A stretch of 64,000 nt of DNA, taken from assembly GCA_028015205.1 (NCBI GenBank), contig CM051516.1, positions 48,674,230 to 48,738,229 on the forward strand, read 5' to 3'. The stretch is from Mytilisepta virgata. Lineage: Eukaryota; Mollusca; Bivalvia; Mytilida; Mytilidae. Positions 25,901 to 36,585 of the stretch are shown piece after piece (within the stretch, counting starts at the first letter, position 1; each line of letters opens with the position of its first letter). The notes below the pieces were generated by a model. That model was not told the origin of the DNA. It did not search any database and saw nothing but the letters and a program-made list of their open reading frames with translations. The position numbers and the translations under genes are program-made.

Positions 25901-28900
25901 TAACTAGTCTCTTACAACCATTTCGGCAACATAAGGCACTATCATGATAACTAGAGAAAGATTTGACAATAGAGAAAGGAAATGAATTAATGGCTTGAAT
26001 AAATAATTTCAAAAACAAAACTAAAAATTGAAGGGTTTTATCATCAGGTATTCTGTCTAAACACCCCTTTTGAGCTATATCCTTTCCATTTATAAAAATG
26101 ACTCATTTTATCTTATAGTGCCTGTAGTATAGATCTATTACAACGGGTAGAGAAACTAGAAGACGATAACAAATACTTGAAAGAGAGGTATACAATACAT
26201 CTGTCTTTAGAATAAATTATGATATGTAGATATATACGTTGCTTTTGACGAGAAATCCAGATAGAAACATATATGGTCAAGAAAATTCTTCATTTTTGTA
26301 TTCAAATTCTGCTCTTAGTCAAAACTGTAGAAATGAAAGTCAATAAAGCAGGCGTTGTATAGTTGTGTTGGGTTCATTTCGAACATAGTCTGAGATTCTT
26401 TATATGTGAACATTTGGACTTGCGTTGGCCTTTGAATGAGAATAATGAAATATTTTTCTTTCATAATAAATTATAATTGGAATTTATAGCAAGCGCACAC
26501 CGAGCGCTATAGGAGCATATGCATTTTCTACATATGGGTCATTTAGAAAAGTCTTTGTTTAATGGGGGCGGCCATATTGTCCTACATACTAAGGCTAGAA
26601 AAAGTTTCGTTCGCTGGAAACTGAAGTAAGGGAAATAACTTGCTTCAAATTATAATTCGTGATACAGGAATTGAGTTTCTGGAAAGGGCTATTGCTGTGC
26701 TCGCATCATTGGCCACGCCAACAGCAGATTATTGTTGTCTTTACAAAATCTTTGAATATGTATATGATGAATTGTGAGAAACAATGGAAGTATATTTTGT
26801 ACTTTTTAAGATTAAATCAAAGAGAAGAAGAAATGGTGGTAAAGGCTTGTGAAAAACAACAACAAAATGACCAACAATGTGCTAGCCATACTGAAAACAT
26901 GTAAGAAATAGATAAGGTGTGGAATAATAGCAATTTTTATTCAAACACATATTTAACTTCAGTGTTCTGTTTCAAATCGTTTGTGTGAATTTTATTCAGA
27001 CACAGTTGACTCTCGTTATCTCAAACTCGCTTTATTCGAATTTTCGGATGAGTTTAATTTTTTATGTTGTCCCAAATGTTTTACAGTGCATATATATATA
27101 TTTTTTTACTCCTGTTTAGTTTAATTTTATTCTATCTCGAACTGAATTGGAGTCCCAAATTACAAAAAAACAACGAAAATCTTATTCGTTTTATGGTTAA
27201 TGGTTAGTTCCTTAATAGGATCTTTCGATATAAATATATTATGATACCAGTTTGATGCCCACGAAATACAACTGGCAGCTGATGGTACTCTTTGGCAATC
27301 GGATGCCAACAGCATAGGTATAGATGTATCCACTCAGTATTACAAATATTCTGTGATTCCAATTCGATGCACACGAAATATACTAACAGCTCAGCTGCTG
27401 GTACTCTTGGCCACTTTGAGGCCCCTAGAACAGGTATAAATGTATCTACTCATTCTTTCCAACAAATATTCTGTAATACTAAATTAATGAATGCGTTGTT
27501 CAAATTTACAAGATTATCAACAAAAGTTTGAAGCATTGTGTCTTCTTACTGAGAAAATATTTCTCGTCAGTACATTACTGCAGGCAAAACAACAATAATA
27601 ATAAAAAATATATAAACTACCCAGAAATAATCATAACTACCTATGAAGGTTAAGTTTTATTTTATAAGGAAAACCGAACAAAACATTTCAATAAATATAT
27701 GAAAATTTGAAGAATAAATTTACAATTAGCGTGTAATATATTTAAGATGCATGAAAAATAACTCAGTTAAACTTAATTTCCAGCATTGTGACGTCAAAAA
27801 AATGATTTCATAATATTGCTTCATTGACAAAATATCTTGAAAATAGCTAATTTTTGGCAGTTTTCCATGCACATTTTGCTTGAGAAAAAAGTGTGCACAT
27901 TCGAGAACAATTAAAAAATATTTTTATAGGAGATGTATACTACCCAAATACATATTCATGTTATTTCCTTCGGAGGCAATCTCCAGTTGCAAAGTTTATG
28001 TCAAAATTGGCCAAAATCATTAAAAACTAGAGATTTTTTAATGAAATTGCGTCATTTTCTTGATGGTTTTTTGACATATTAATGTAAGGAATATGGTACT
28101 TTTTGGACCAAGTAAGTACTTAAAGGTTATTTTTACATATAAATCTTTTTGCTTCCTTGGGGTTTTATTTTTGGCCATGTTCTAGGCCAAATACGGACAT
28201 TGACTCCCCTTGTCCTTTCAACTCAGTCGGCTAAGTTGATCTCATCTGGATTTTGGTTACTGAGTTTAGGTCCGTTTGTTTAATGAGAAACATCAGATAG
28301 TTATCTCCCTTCACCAAGTTACAAAAGGGAGATAACATAATAGCCTCCCTCTAGCCCTGAGGACCAATTGGTCAATTATCTTCCTTGACCAAGTTATCAA
28401 AGGGAGATAACAAAAACAGGAATACCACACTGAACATGCACAATCAAAATGACGTTGTACTAAAGCATTATATAGAATTTTGCTAGAGTTTTCTGATAAA
28501 CATCGACCATGTCTATAAAGGAACTTCAGTCTTGCATTCACTAATTGTGCCTATTTATTATCAAAATCCCTTCATTCATCAGGTACTTTTTCTGCTTTAC
28601 ATTTGTAGACAATATAAGTTAGTAATGGTTTGATCAAAATGGATTTAAAAATGTTAACTAAGCGAGAAAAAAATAATATAACTAAAATGCTAAAGTAAAA
28701 ACTTAAAGATAATTACGAAACAATATTTTCTCCAGAATGCATACAGTAACGGAAGTTAGCAAATTTTTCTTGTACAGCAAAATCAAAACTCAATACCAAG
28801 TGGAAAAAGGAGTAGGGCCAACTTGCCGTCTATTTGTTTCTTTCGGTGTCATCCTGATTCTCCTGAATCTTTTAGTCCCTATATATAAATATATTAATTA

Positions 28901-31137
28901 GGGAATGTTGTGAAAGTACTTATAGTTTATTTCTGATAAAGATTACCTGCAATACCAGATAATTATAAGTATTCAAGTGTTTAATCTCTAAATTGAATAA
29001 AAATTTTGCTATTTAAAAAAAAATATCCTCCCTGAGGACAAAAGAGAGGCAATTCCAGTTATATCACAATGGCCGACGCCATAAAAGAAATCAATTATTT
29101 TTCTGAAAATGCATTCTGAATATTTTCAAATAGACAAAACGCACAAGAAGATATCCGGTTGTTACAGGAAAAGGTAGAAAAGTTAGAGAAGGAAAATCAA
29201 CGATTGAGACAGAGGTTTGTTTTATGATTCTGATGTAAACTAATTGAAATACATACATGTAGTGAGATATTATTATAAGATCTGAATGTAATAAATATTC
29301 TATTACACCAATTTAAATTAAAAAGATAACCATATTTGATCGACATAAGAATCGTCAGATGAGTCGAAAATGTTGAAGAGTAGATACAAACGCAAAAATG
29401 ACCTTTCGTTTTGTTTTAACATTATTGGACAAATAAGGTTATTTAAAGCGTTTTCCGCAACATTTTTCTGTCGAATAGTTTCGATTTCCATTTTATTTTA
29501 AGACAATAGAATATATGTGTGTTAACTGTTTTATTGAAACGCTGGATAACTTGTTAATGTTAAAATGTTTCAGCTCAGTTAGATGATATACTGAGTGTAA
29601 ATTATCTAGAAATATTACGATACAATGGAAGGAGGGCACAGTGTTTATGAGACAACAAACCAGAAACGTAATTAAGCAAGTAAATTAAGAGGTAATTGTA
29701 CAGCGTGTAACACTGCGTATGTGCTCACACTGCTAATGGCTCCATACTAATATATTGTGGAGATGGCCTGTTACGATACTTATTCCTTTCATTCACTCGA
29801 GAAATTACCGAAAGATGATCGTTGTTTAAATATAATTATACACCTGTCATGATAGATCACTTTAAAATTCTTCCTTTCGTTGTTACAGCATGAAATTTCC
29901 ATCATCCGTTGGTAAGTTCAAATTAGTAATAGCAGTGTTACTGAGAATTCCTTGAAATGTTATTTTTTTAAAATATGAAATTGTTATTACAGTTTTTATA
30001 GGACCATCGTTTGAATAAGAGTAGGAAAGTTGTCAATGTAATATCATATTTATTTCGGATAAACCTTCAAATTGAGGCCATATCAGGAATATTGATAAAA
30101 GAATACTAAAGCTATAATCAGAGGGTAAAGTCCGAAGGGATCAATATACAAATTTCCACACAAGTCCAGTTCGCGGTAATAGTAACACAAATTGTTCGCA
30201 GATACAACCAAAGAATAAAAATACAAAATAAACCAAAGAGAATCACAAGAAGACAGCTCAAAAACTAAAGCAATAGCCGTGCGAACGCCTACAAAACTGG
30301 GAGTGACATAGGTGTTCTGGAAGTGTAAACATGTCCTGCTCCTTTAATGTCCCCCGTCACATTATAAGAGACGCAAATTCCGAAAAGACGTGAAATCTAG
30401 CTTTATATATCTAGTCTCATTTGTTAAATAGAAACTACATATCGGTTCATTTAATCGTGATGTTGACTTTAAATATCTTGGAAAGTTGTAATTAACAAAG
30501 ACTAAACATTACTCAGCATCAGGAGTTTATATGGCAGTAATTTCGCATTGTCGAGAAAGTCAGCATACACATGTACATATCGGATTCACGACGGTAAAGA
30601 ATGAACTATGAAATGTAAGCACCATATACTGATGACCTCGGTATATAACTGCATAGACAGCGCAGTTCGCGATTGAAAAGAAAAAATCAAGGGAAATCAG
30701 CCATGAACATAACGAAAACGGTATTTGAAGAGATAGAGAGATGATCCAGTCATTATAATTTGTATATGTTTTTGATTTGAATTACAGAAGAATGGTTAAA
30801 AAATAAGAACCTTCATCACTTAAAGGAGATGGTTATAACCGACAAGCTAGTTACATATTTCAGCAAGACCTTGAAAGCCTCTTCTTTGTGTACTATTGGA
30901 ACATATTTTGGGTTGTCCGACAGTGACGTAAACCAAATCGAACATGACACAAAATATAACTCACGTGAATCTTGTCGTCTGCTGTTGAAACAATGGTGTA
31001 ATCGAAAGGGTGATACTGCAACTATAGGATGTCTAATACAGATCCTTTTTGATATTTCACAGCATGAAACATCTTGTGTGGACTGTCAAAGCATTCATAA
31101 AGCATTAGAAAAGGCTTCTAATACAAAGCATCAGTAA
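19896..31137 (+). CDS. Coiled-coil and Death-domain protein, 12 exons, 339 aa
   Basis: Exons: 19896-19929, 20230-20276, 21693-21736, 22697-22738, 23144-23209, 24435-24494, 24924-25037, 26119-26187, 26811-26900, 29134-29214, 29889-29911, 30788-31137. Every intron is GT-AG and every phase joins, giving 1,020 coding bases including TAA. Residues 1-100 are charged and without a known domain. Residues 136-216 are heptad-rich and likely coiled coil (LLQRVEKLEDDNKYLKER and LLQEKVEKLEKENQRLRQ). Residues 224-330 form a Death domain (FGLSDSDVNQIE, then LLLKQW and DTATIGCLIQIL). The family acts as cytoplasmic adaptors in apoptosis and innate immunity; the partner here is unknown. No kinase, caspase or membrane segment is seen. 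The acceptor of exon 6 is weak (ataatattaag). The exact ortholog is unrecognised; it may belong to an expanded bivalve Death-fold family. Confidence 0.82.
20905..21164. repeat. Large palindrome (~260 bp) in intron 2
   Basis: The left arm (about 20,905-21,022) pairs almost end to end with the right arm (about 21,037-21,164): gtttagtatccagccccagt / actggggctggatagtaaac, and ttcacaattatctgaaccag in inverse. The loop is about 14 bases. This is a foldback MITE with few mismatches, so probably a recent insertion. Confidence 0.9.
21801..21951 (-). repeat. 5'-truncated SINE in intron 3, antisense
   Basis: On the minus strand it reads the SINE central domain (ggtggttctctccgggtact, then ccggcttcctcc), then the tail cgttaaaccccaact. 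The tRNA-like head is missing. It lies immediately after exon 3 of the Death-domain gene. Confidence 0.85.
25192..25211. repeat. C20 homopolymer in intron 7
   Basis: Twenty consecutive C residues. On the opposite strand this is a G-run with quadruplex potential. Confidence 0.9.
25814..25954. repeat. 47-bp tandem triplication in intron 7
   Basis: Three near-identical copies of a 47-bp unit beginning tctcttacaaccatttcggc and ending gataactag. Two substitutions distinguish the middle copy. Confidence 0.92.
27253..27490 (+). repeat. Tandem duplication (~119 bp) with exon-like features in intron 9
   Basis: The first copy starts after ataccag and reads tttgatgcccacgaaataca ... agcatag|gtatag. The second starts near 27,372 with ttcgatgcacacgaaatata and has an early stop. 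The first copy could pass for an exon (FDAHEIQLAADGTLWQ...), but its length (about 65 bases) and phase do not fit the gene, so I treat it as a duplicated non-coding or decayed segment. Confidence 0.6.
27780..28299. repeat. Probable dispersed repeat, unclassified
   Basis: No exon is seen. Phrases such as ctaggccaaatacggacatt resemble repeats I have seen in bivalve sequence, but no second copy occurs in this window, so this is a weak call. Confidence 0.3.
28300..28411. mobile_element. MITE with GTTATCTCCCT ends, inserted beside a LINE fragment
   Basis: It begins gttatctccct and ends agggagataac (terminal inverted repeat). Internal partial copies of the same ends lie near 28,328-28,340 and 28,376-28,390. 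It directly adjoins the reverse-transcriptase fragment. Confidence 0.75.
28419..28541 (-). pseudogene. Fragment of a LINE reverse transcriptase C-terminal region
   Basis: About 41 residues read on the minus strand contain LKFLYRHGRCL, then SSKILYNALVQRHFDCACSVWY. This matches the region after the RT palm of many non-LTR elements (a conserved LIQPHFDYACSAWY-type motif, from memory). It stops at the adjacent MITE and has no flanking ORF. It lies in intron 9 of the Death-domain gene, antisense to it. Confidence 0.7.
30788..31137 (+). CDS. Terminal exon carrying the Death domain
   Basis: The acceptor gatttgaattacag is followed by AA, which completes a Glu codon with exon 11. The exon encodes residues 224-339 and ends with TAA. 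The whole Death domain lies in this one exon. Key positions visible: hydrophobic core FGLS-x-SDV, IE in helix 3, LLLKQW in helix 4-5, and TATIGCLIQIL in helix 5-6. Confidence 0.85.
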
Positions 31138-31222
31138 TGCGGTTTTTTTTCAATTCATTTATATTTTATTATTCATAATGTATTTTATTTTATTTATTTG
31201 CTGTGTGTTTCTAGGTAGTTGA

Positions 31223-31228
31223 AATAAA
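31223..31228 (+). terminator. Polyadenylation signal AATAAA of the Death-domain gene
   Basis: A canonical hexamer 86 bases after the stop codon. It is the first AATAAA downstream of the last exon. Confidence 0.5.
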
Positions 31229-32396
31229 ACTGGGGAAATTTATATTAGAAATTTACCAATTTAAGTTATTTAGCGATTAATTGCATCAAACTTAACCCTT
31301 GGCCATTTAGTGTAGTTGTTTCAAGTAAAAAGGTGTTCTCTTAAACGTTATTTTCCGGGGTTCGGTCTGTTGGGTGTCGTTGCCTTGGTGAGTCCTGTTG
31401 TCCATTTTGTTGTTTATCAAATATATTTATTTAAATAAGAAACTCACAACCCTTGTAAGGTGAATTGAAAGAATGTTTATTACTCTGTGAACCAACAATG
31501 TTAGATAAAGTGTTTATACAAATATTTCCATATCTAGTAATGACGGAAATAAAAACTTTAGAAAACCTGGCAAAATATAAGAGAATTCTCATTTTGGTAA
31601 TAACAAACAGAAAACTTATGTTCATAGCAGAAATCGGGTTCCATTTTTTTAGGATTTATTGTTTATGTATATATTATAACAGTACATGTTGTCCATTTAA
31701 TAAGTAGCAAGGACAGAAAATTAACGTATTGCTATGAAAGCTTTTAACCAGAATAATACGATTTACTGTTTGATTAGAAATCTTGTTCCCAACCATTCGG
31801 CTTATGATGTAATTTACAAAATATCATTTAATTCACATCCAATCCTACTTAAGTGATCATCGTTGTCATCTAAACTGCATGGCATATTATCCTAAACTAT
31901 CAATATTCTACAACCTAATGATGGGTGAAATGCAAACTAAACATCCGATTCATTGTTGGATATATTCCGGACAAAGACAACGATATTACAGTAAGATAAC
32001 GACGGAACAAAAATACAGTAAGTTAATGTATTAAATGTTTATGTTTAACATGGATGTATACACCATATTCATAAATAGTAAAAATTTATGTATATAAATA
32101 GAAAAACGGATTGTTATGGAAAGTTTTTTAAGAAGGAGATTGTACTTTTAGAGGTTTAGAAGATAAAACTGAGAAGGAAAATATGAAAATATTATTTCTC
32201 TTCAAGTTGAAATTGTTAAATTTTTGCATTATCGTAAAAATATAACGTCACTAATGTCTTCCTGGATTTCTTCATAAAGATGGGTTTTACCTTGCACTTT
32301 AATATTAAATTATAAAGTCTTCACTTTAGGCGCTAACATATGCAAGTACATGTACTTAAAAGAAAACTGATTGCAGAATCAACATCTTTTTTGCAG
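31229..32396. other. Intergenic stretch between the Death-domain gene and the receptor
   Basis: I see no coding exon. A strong acceptor-like sequence (tcttttttgcag) ends at 32,396, so an upstream untranslated exon of the receptor may lie here. Confidence 0.4.
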
Positions 32397-33572
32397 ATAA
32401 AAATGAATATGAATATTTCCTCAAATTCTACAAACACACTTCAGACGTATGGGACAGAAGGAGTTGTAGTTATAACATGCGGATTTATATGTACAATTGG
32501 AAACTTTTCATGCATGATGCTAATAGTGTGTCACAAACGATTTCGTAAAACCACCGTCGTAATACTTTGCCATCACTGCTTCTTAGATTTTCTAAAATCT
32601 ATTTACTGTTTTCCATTTGGATACAGTTTAATGACGTCAAATCCGGCCCCATTTTGCAACTTCTTAGGTTCGTCGTATGTTTTTGTAGTGACGACATCGG
32701 CTTACAACATGGTAGCACTTGTAGTAAACCAAGATTATGACATTATGTTTACGGAGAACAGGCCAGATGATGGCTATTGTGTAATATTTGGTGTTTTTAT
32801 AATCTGGTTCATAAGCTTCTTACTAAATCTAGGAATTTCGATCATTCCATCTAACACACAATATAATCCTGGTATTGGAAGTTGTTTATTTGTCTATGGC
32901 CGTAACTATAGTTACATCTTACATGTACTGTGGATCTTTCTTGTTAGTATTGCTGTATCTATGTCAATGATGTTTTTCTGTCGGATGAAGAAAAATCTTA
33001 TTCATTGTATACAATATTATAAATGGAAAACGGTTCATGAGTCATTCAACGATGAATTTGAACAGATGTTGGATTTTAACATCCAGGATGAACATCAGAA
33101 GAAAACATCGAAATCCCAAAGATGCGTTGTGCAATCTCAACTGAGAACAACGAGGCTTTTAATGTCAATTATTATATCTTTCATGATTTTTTGGTATCCG
33201 CTATTTTTACTGACAATGTTTGATTATAGTTTTCTAGTTGAACGAACAGTGTACCGAATTCTGACGATTATTGCTTGGATTCATCCTATAACTACACCGA
33301 TATTTTGTAGTCTAATTTTAAGAGATATTAAGTTTAAGGGCTACACTTTAAGGGACATATCGTCAAATTTAATGCCTTTACAACAAATATCGTCTCGGCG
33401 ACATCATTATAAGAATAGAAATGCGTTTGACTCTGAATATGAATTTCATTTAGATAAAGAATTGGATGACACTCATTTAGAAGCAAATATTGATCATGAC
33501 GAAGGATGTATCGGTTTTGCAAATGAAGCATGTAAAGATGGCTTTCATAGTAAGGTCACAAGTACTGTATAA
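32340..33572 (+). CDS. Class-A-like G-protein-coupled receptor, non-canonical, single coding exon
   Basis: The frame gives 410 residues from ATG 32,340 or 389 from ATG 32,403. I prefer 32,403 because a strong acceptor (tcttttttgcag) ends at 32,396. Numbering from there, N-glycosylation sites (NIS, NST) precede seven hydrophobic helices near 19-43, 53-75, 85-112, 125-148, 168-195, 250-272 and 285-305. GN in helix 1, D in helix 2 (CFLD), C at the start of helix 3 (PFCNF), W in helix 4, FWYP in helix 6 and a C in extracellular loop 2 fit class A. The DRY position reads NQD and NPxxY reads TPIFC, so both activation motifs are altered. Loop 3 is long and charged. Ligand and ortholog are unknown; peptide-receptor-like orphans are the nearest guess. 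It acts at the plasma membrane. Confidence 0.8.
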   Translation: MQVHVLKRKLIAESTSFLQIKMNMNISSNSTNTLQTYGTEGVVVITCGFICTIGNFSCMMLIVCHKRFRKTTVVILCHHCFLDFLKSIYCFPFGYSLMTSNPAPFCNFLGSSYVFVVTTSAYNMVALVVNQDYDIMFTENRPDDGYCVIFGVFIIWFISFLLNLGISIIPSNTQYNPGIGSCLFVYGRNYSYILHVLWIFLVSIAVSMSMMFFCRMKKNLIHCIQYYKWKTVHESFNDEFEQMLDFNIQDEHQKKTSKSQRCVVQSQLRTTRLLMSIIISFMIFWYPLFLLTMFDYSFLVERTVYRILTIIAWIHPITTPIFCSLILRDIKFKGYTLRDISSNLMPLQQISSRRHHYKNRNAFDSEYEFHLDKELDDTHLEANIDHDEGCIGFANEACKDGFHSKVTSTV

Positions 33573-35805
33573 AGACTGTCTAAACAACCAACACTTGCGC
33601 CGAAAGCGCAGCATATTGCAATTAGAAACATTTTGCTACCGTAATATTGACATACATTAAGGCGTTCAAAATATCATTTTTTCTTTGTGTTATGCATGAA
33701 TCTAGTGTCATTTTAAGCTTCAGTAAATTCAGTAAAACTATATTCACTGAATGAAAAGAGTTGTTAATTATTCCTGTGGGAAAATCAGTTAAGATGCATG
33801 ATTACTATCTGTAAAACTCGTTCCGTGGGATCTGGTTTTCAGCATTTAGGTGATTGTTTCTGCTTTTTCAGGCCTTAAGCACAACTGATGAGATTGAAAT
33901 CATAGAATACAAAAAAAAACAACCAATTTAGATGATTGGTAAATAATGAAGTAGTATTATAATAGTAGATTCAGTAAATGACCTTAACTGACTTTTTCTC
34001 ACTTGAAATTTGGATGGTGTTGTGAACATGTTAGGAAACTCTTGCCTTTTCGCACCACCTATGTATCTCCCTGTGTTTTGTGGGAATTCACGTAGATATT
34101 GCTTTGATTTTGTGCTGTGTTTTTATAATTATTTTTGATATGTGCTTTTTTTATCCTTTTGATTATGTTTGTAGTATTTGTCCTTATGTTATTGTTTTCT
34201 GGAATCTGACTGTCTGACGAACATTCCCTGCAATTTTGTATGCATACCGTGGATTCATGCATTTTCGTGATTTAGTGAAAATTTGGACGATACAAAATTC
34301 GTCCGTTTAGTTTTCTAATAACGTATTATGAAATTTATATTTAGTCGTTCTCTCGTAATTCAGTAGAAGTAGAATGAATTAAAAATTATGTGAAGTTAAA
34401 AATTAATGCCACCTTTTCCTATCAACTTTTGACGCACACAGTATACACTATCCTTATGATAAAAATTAAAATACCAAGCGAAGTAGGTTATTAAAACACG
34501 GTTTAAATTCATTCCTCGTACACGAGTACAGCAAATGTCGCAAAATTGATCACGGTTTTCATTGAACTAAAAAATACAAAAAATATTCATGGTAATGGAG
34601 ATGCCAACTTGAAATGTTTTATTTATCTTGATATTCGTCAAGATTTAAATTTTATGCAAAAATCTCTATCATATGTTAAAAGAATTAAAAGTTTCAAGGA
34701 TATACAGTAAAGAGACCTGTAAAAAAATCGCTGCTTCCGCTGAACTCAAAATTCAAAAAATCTTCATGGTGTTTAATGCTTTTATTTATTGGCATGTAGA
34801 GTATATTTACGATATACATAAGATATATGCCCATGTTTCCACCATGCTTGTGATAAAATAAGAAAATGTAGTACCGCCAAGGGTTTTTTCCTAGTATGCC
34901 AAGACATTGAAAACACAAACAGCAAATTTGAAAAACACTGTTATTTTTATTTTTAACTGTTTGTCAAAACATTTACTAATAAGATATTTTAATTTTAATT
35001 TTAACATTTGATGAATGAACAATAAAACTTAAAATCCACACAATTTTCGTGACAATCTTCTTTCATACAAATTTGTAACTAAATATATTTCTGATAGCAT
35101 GGCATCATAACACGGAGTCCTGTTAATTTCGTATTTTGAACACTAATTTCCGGTTTTAATTAACAAAACAAGACTTAGTATAATTTTTGTAATGAAAGTA
35201 TTTTTACAACACATTTTAACATATTACATAGATGTATGTCACTAATGTTTTGACTTGGTATGCACGAGTTTTTTTTAAATTTTGGAGTATTCTGATCTGT
35301 TTTACCCTGTCAAAACCTGGAAATGTCCAGTTGTTTTTGCTTAAATTACTTTTTAATATTCTAAAAAAAGTCTGTTTAAAGAAAAAATATAAAACCAATA
35401 CAAAGATTCTCTGCTAAATGCAAAGTAATTTTTATCCTTACAACAAAACAAAAATAAGTTAATTTTTTATTAGTTAAAATTATGATTTTGAAATATTCTG
35501 TTTGAAATTAAAAATTGGGAGATTCGAAAATGGTAAAAATAGTCATTATAAAATTACAAAATTGTAATTGTATATTCTAGCTGCAGTAATATAAAACTGA
35601 AGTTGCAGATCAATTAAAGCGAATAAAAAAACTATAAAGAAAAAATGAATTGTTTTCCTGTAGAACTTGTAAACCCGATAAGATACATGTAAATTCAGTC
35701 GTGCAAGGTTATTGAAATATATTGAGGATTATTGACTAACAATAGAATATAAGCCTAAATATGATAAAACCTGTCAATACAATACAAAATGTCAAAGTAC
35801 GCCAG
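33573..35805. other. AT-rich intergenic stretch
   Basis: Open frames of 60-75 codons on both strands overlap and show no motifs. I found no splice-consistent exon here. Confidence 0.5.
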
Positions 35806-36004
35806 TACGACACATACCCGTCCAATATGCCGTATTGACAAGTCAATATGACATATTGGACTGGTTAGTCAATAAAGGTATAATTGTGCAAGGTTTTCCA
35901 TATTGGCTTAGTTATTGGTCCTTGGCTAACCATATTGGACTTTGGCTTCGCTTCAGTCCAATATGGCTTGCCTCGGATCAATAAGCAAGCCATTATGGAA
36001 AACC
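35806..36004. repeat. Two adjacent foldback palindromes
   Basis: One is centred near 35,838 (gtccaatatg...catattggac). The other spans 35,891-36,004 (aggttttccatattggctta ... aagccattatggaaaacc), with an inner pair catattggact / agtccaatatg. Both are MITE-like. Confidence 0.8.
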
Positions 36005-36045
36005 GTACGTAATAATACTATAATATTAGTTGTCCTGAATAATAT

Positions 36046-36165
36046 AGGGTTATTGCATTAATATTGGTGGATATTGCCCGAGCAGTATATCATATTGCAC
36101 GAGTTTACGAGTGCAATATGATATACCTCGAGGGCAATATCCACCAATATTAATGCAATAACCCT
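36046..36165. repeat. Foldback palindrome next to the captured fragment
   Basis: The arm agggttattgcattaatatt at 36,046 pairs with the inverse ending at 36,165. Inner arms catattgcac / gtgcaatatg surround a loop of about 8 bases. Confidence 0.85.
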
Positions 36166-36166
36166 T

Positions 36167-36585
36167 TTATTATATAGTAATAAATATTTTCAGAATTCAG
36201 ACAAGAAAGTATCAAGTTTATTGTGAGGGATGTTCTCGATTGACCTCAACTCCCCCTTTCCAACCAGCCATTTGTATAATAATTTGAAGTCACGCTTCGT
36301 GCAATTAACTGTTGATTTTTTCTTTTGATCATCAATAAAGCTAATGACCATCTGCTTATCAATCATAGACTCTGGTGTCGCTGTCAAATTATCTGTATGA
36401 CCGGCGTCCGCCATCGTGTTTTTCCAGACGACAACAAAGGATGCAATAATATGCATGCCGATTTCGGAACGCCTCAGCCTTTTCCCGGAAATGCGTGCAA
36501 ATACAGAGATTTATTGCACGGTCGTTTTCTCGGGTGTTTTTATTTAAATAAACAAACAAATATTTATTACTATATAATAAAATAC
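36167..36585 (-). mobile_element. Small element with AT-rich inverted ends carrying a captured coding fragment
   Basis: The ends ttattatatagtaataaata (36,169) and tatttattactatataataa (36,563) are inverted repeats. Between them, on the minus strand, an 88-codon frame (36,190-36,456) starts with Met and ends at a stop just inside the element. From the internal Met (MADAGHTDNLT...) its content, including KRDFKLLYKWL and NIPHNKLDTFLSEF, resembles the N-terminal part of Crypton-derived DUF3504 proteins (QRICH1/ZMYM-like) common in molluscs. That identity is from memory and moderate. The recombinase part is absent, so it cannot be an active transposase. Confidence 0.45.

Noticed and set aside
25814..25954. 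Three regular 47-bp copies as a CRISPR-like array
   Set aside because: The copies are contiguous without spacers and the sequence is eukaryotic; a plain tandem repeat.
33878..33905. CTGATGAGATTGAAA as a possible hammerhead
   Set aside because: Only four bases separate the two core parts, so stem II cannot form.
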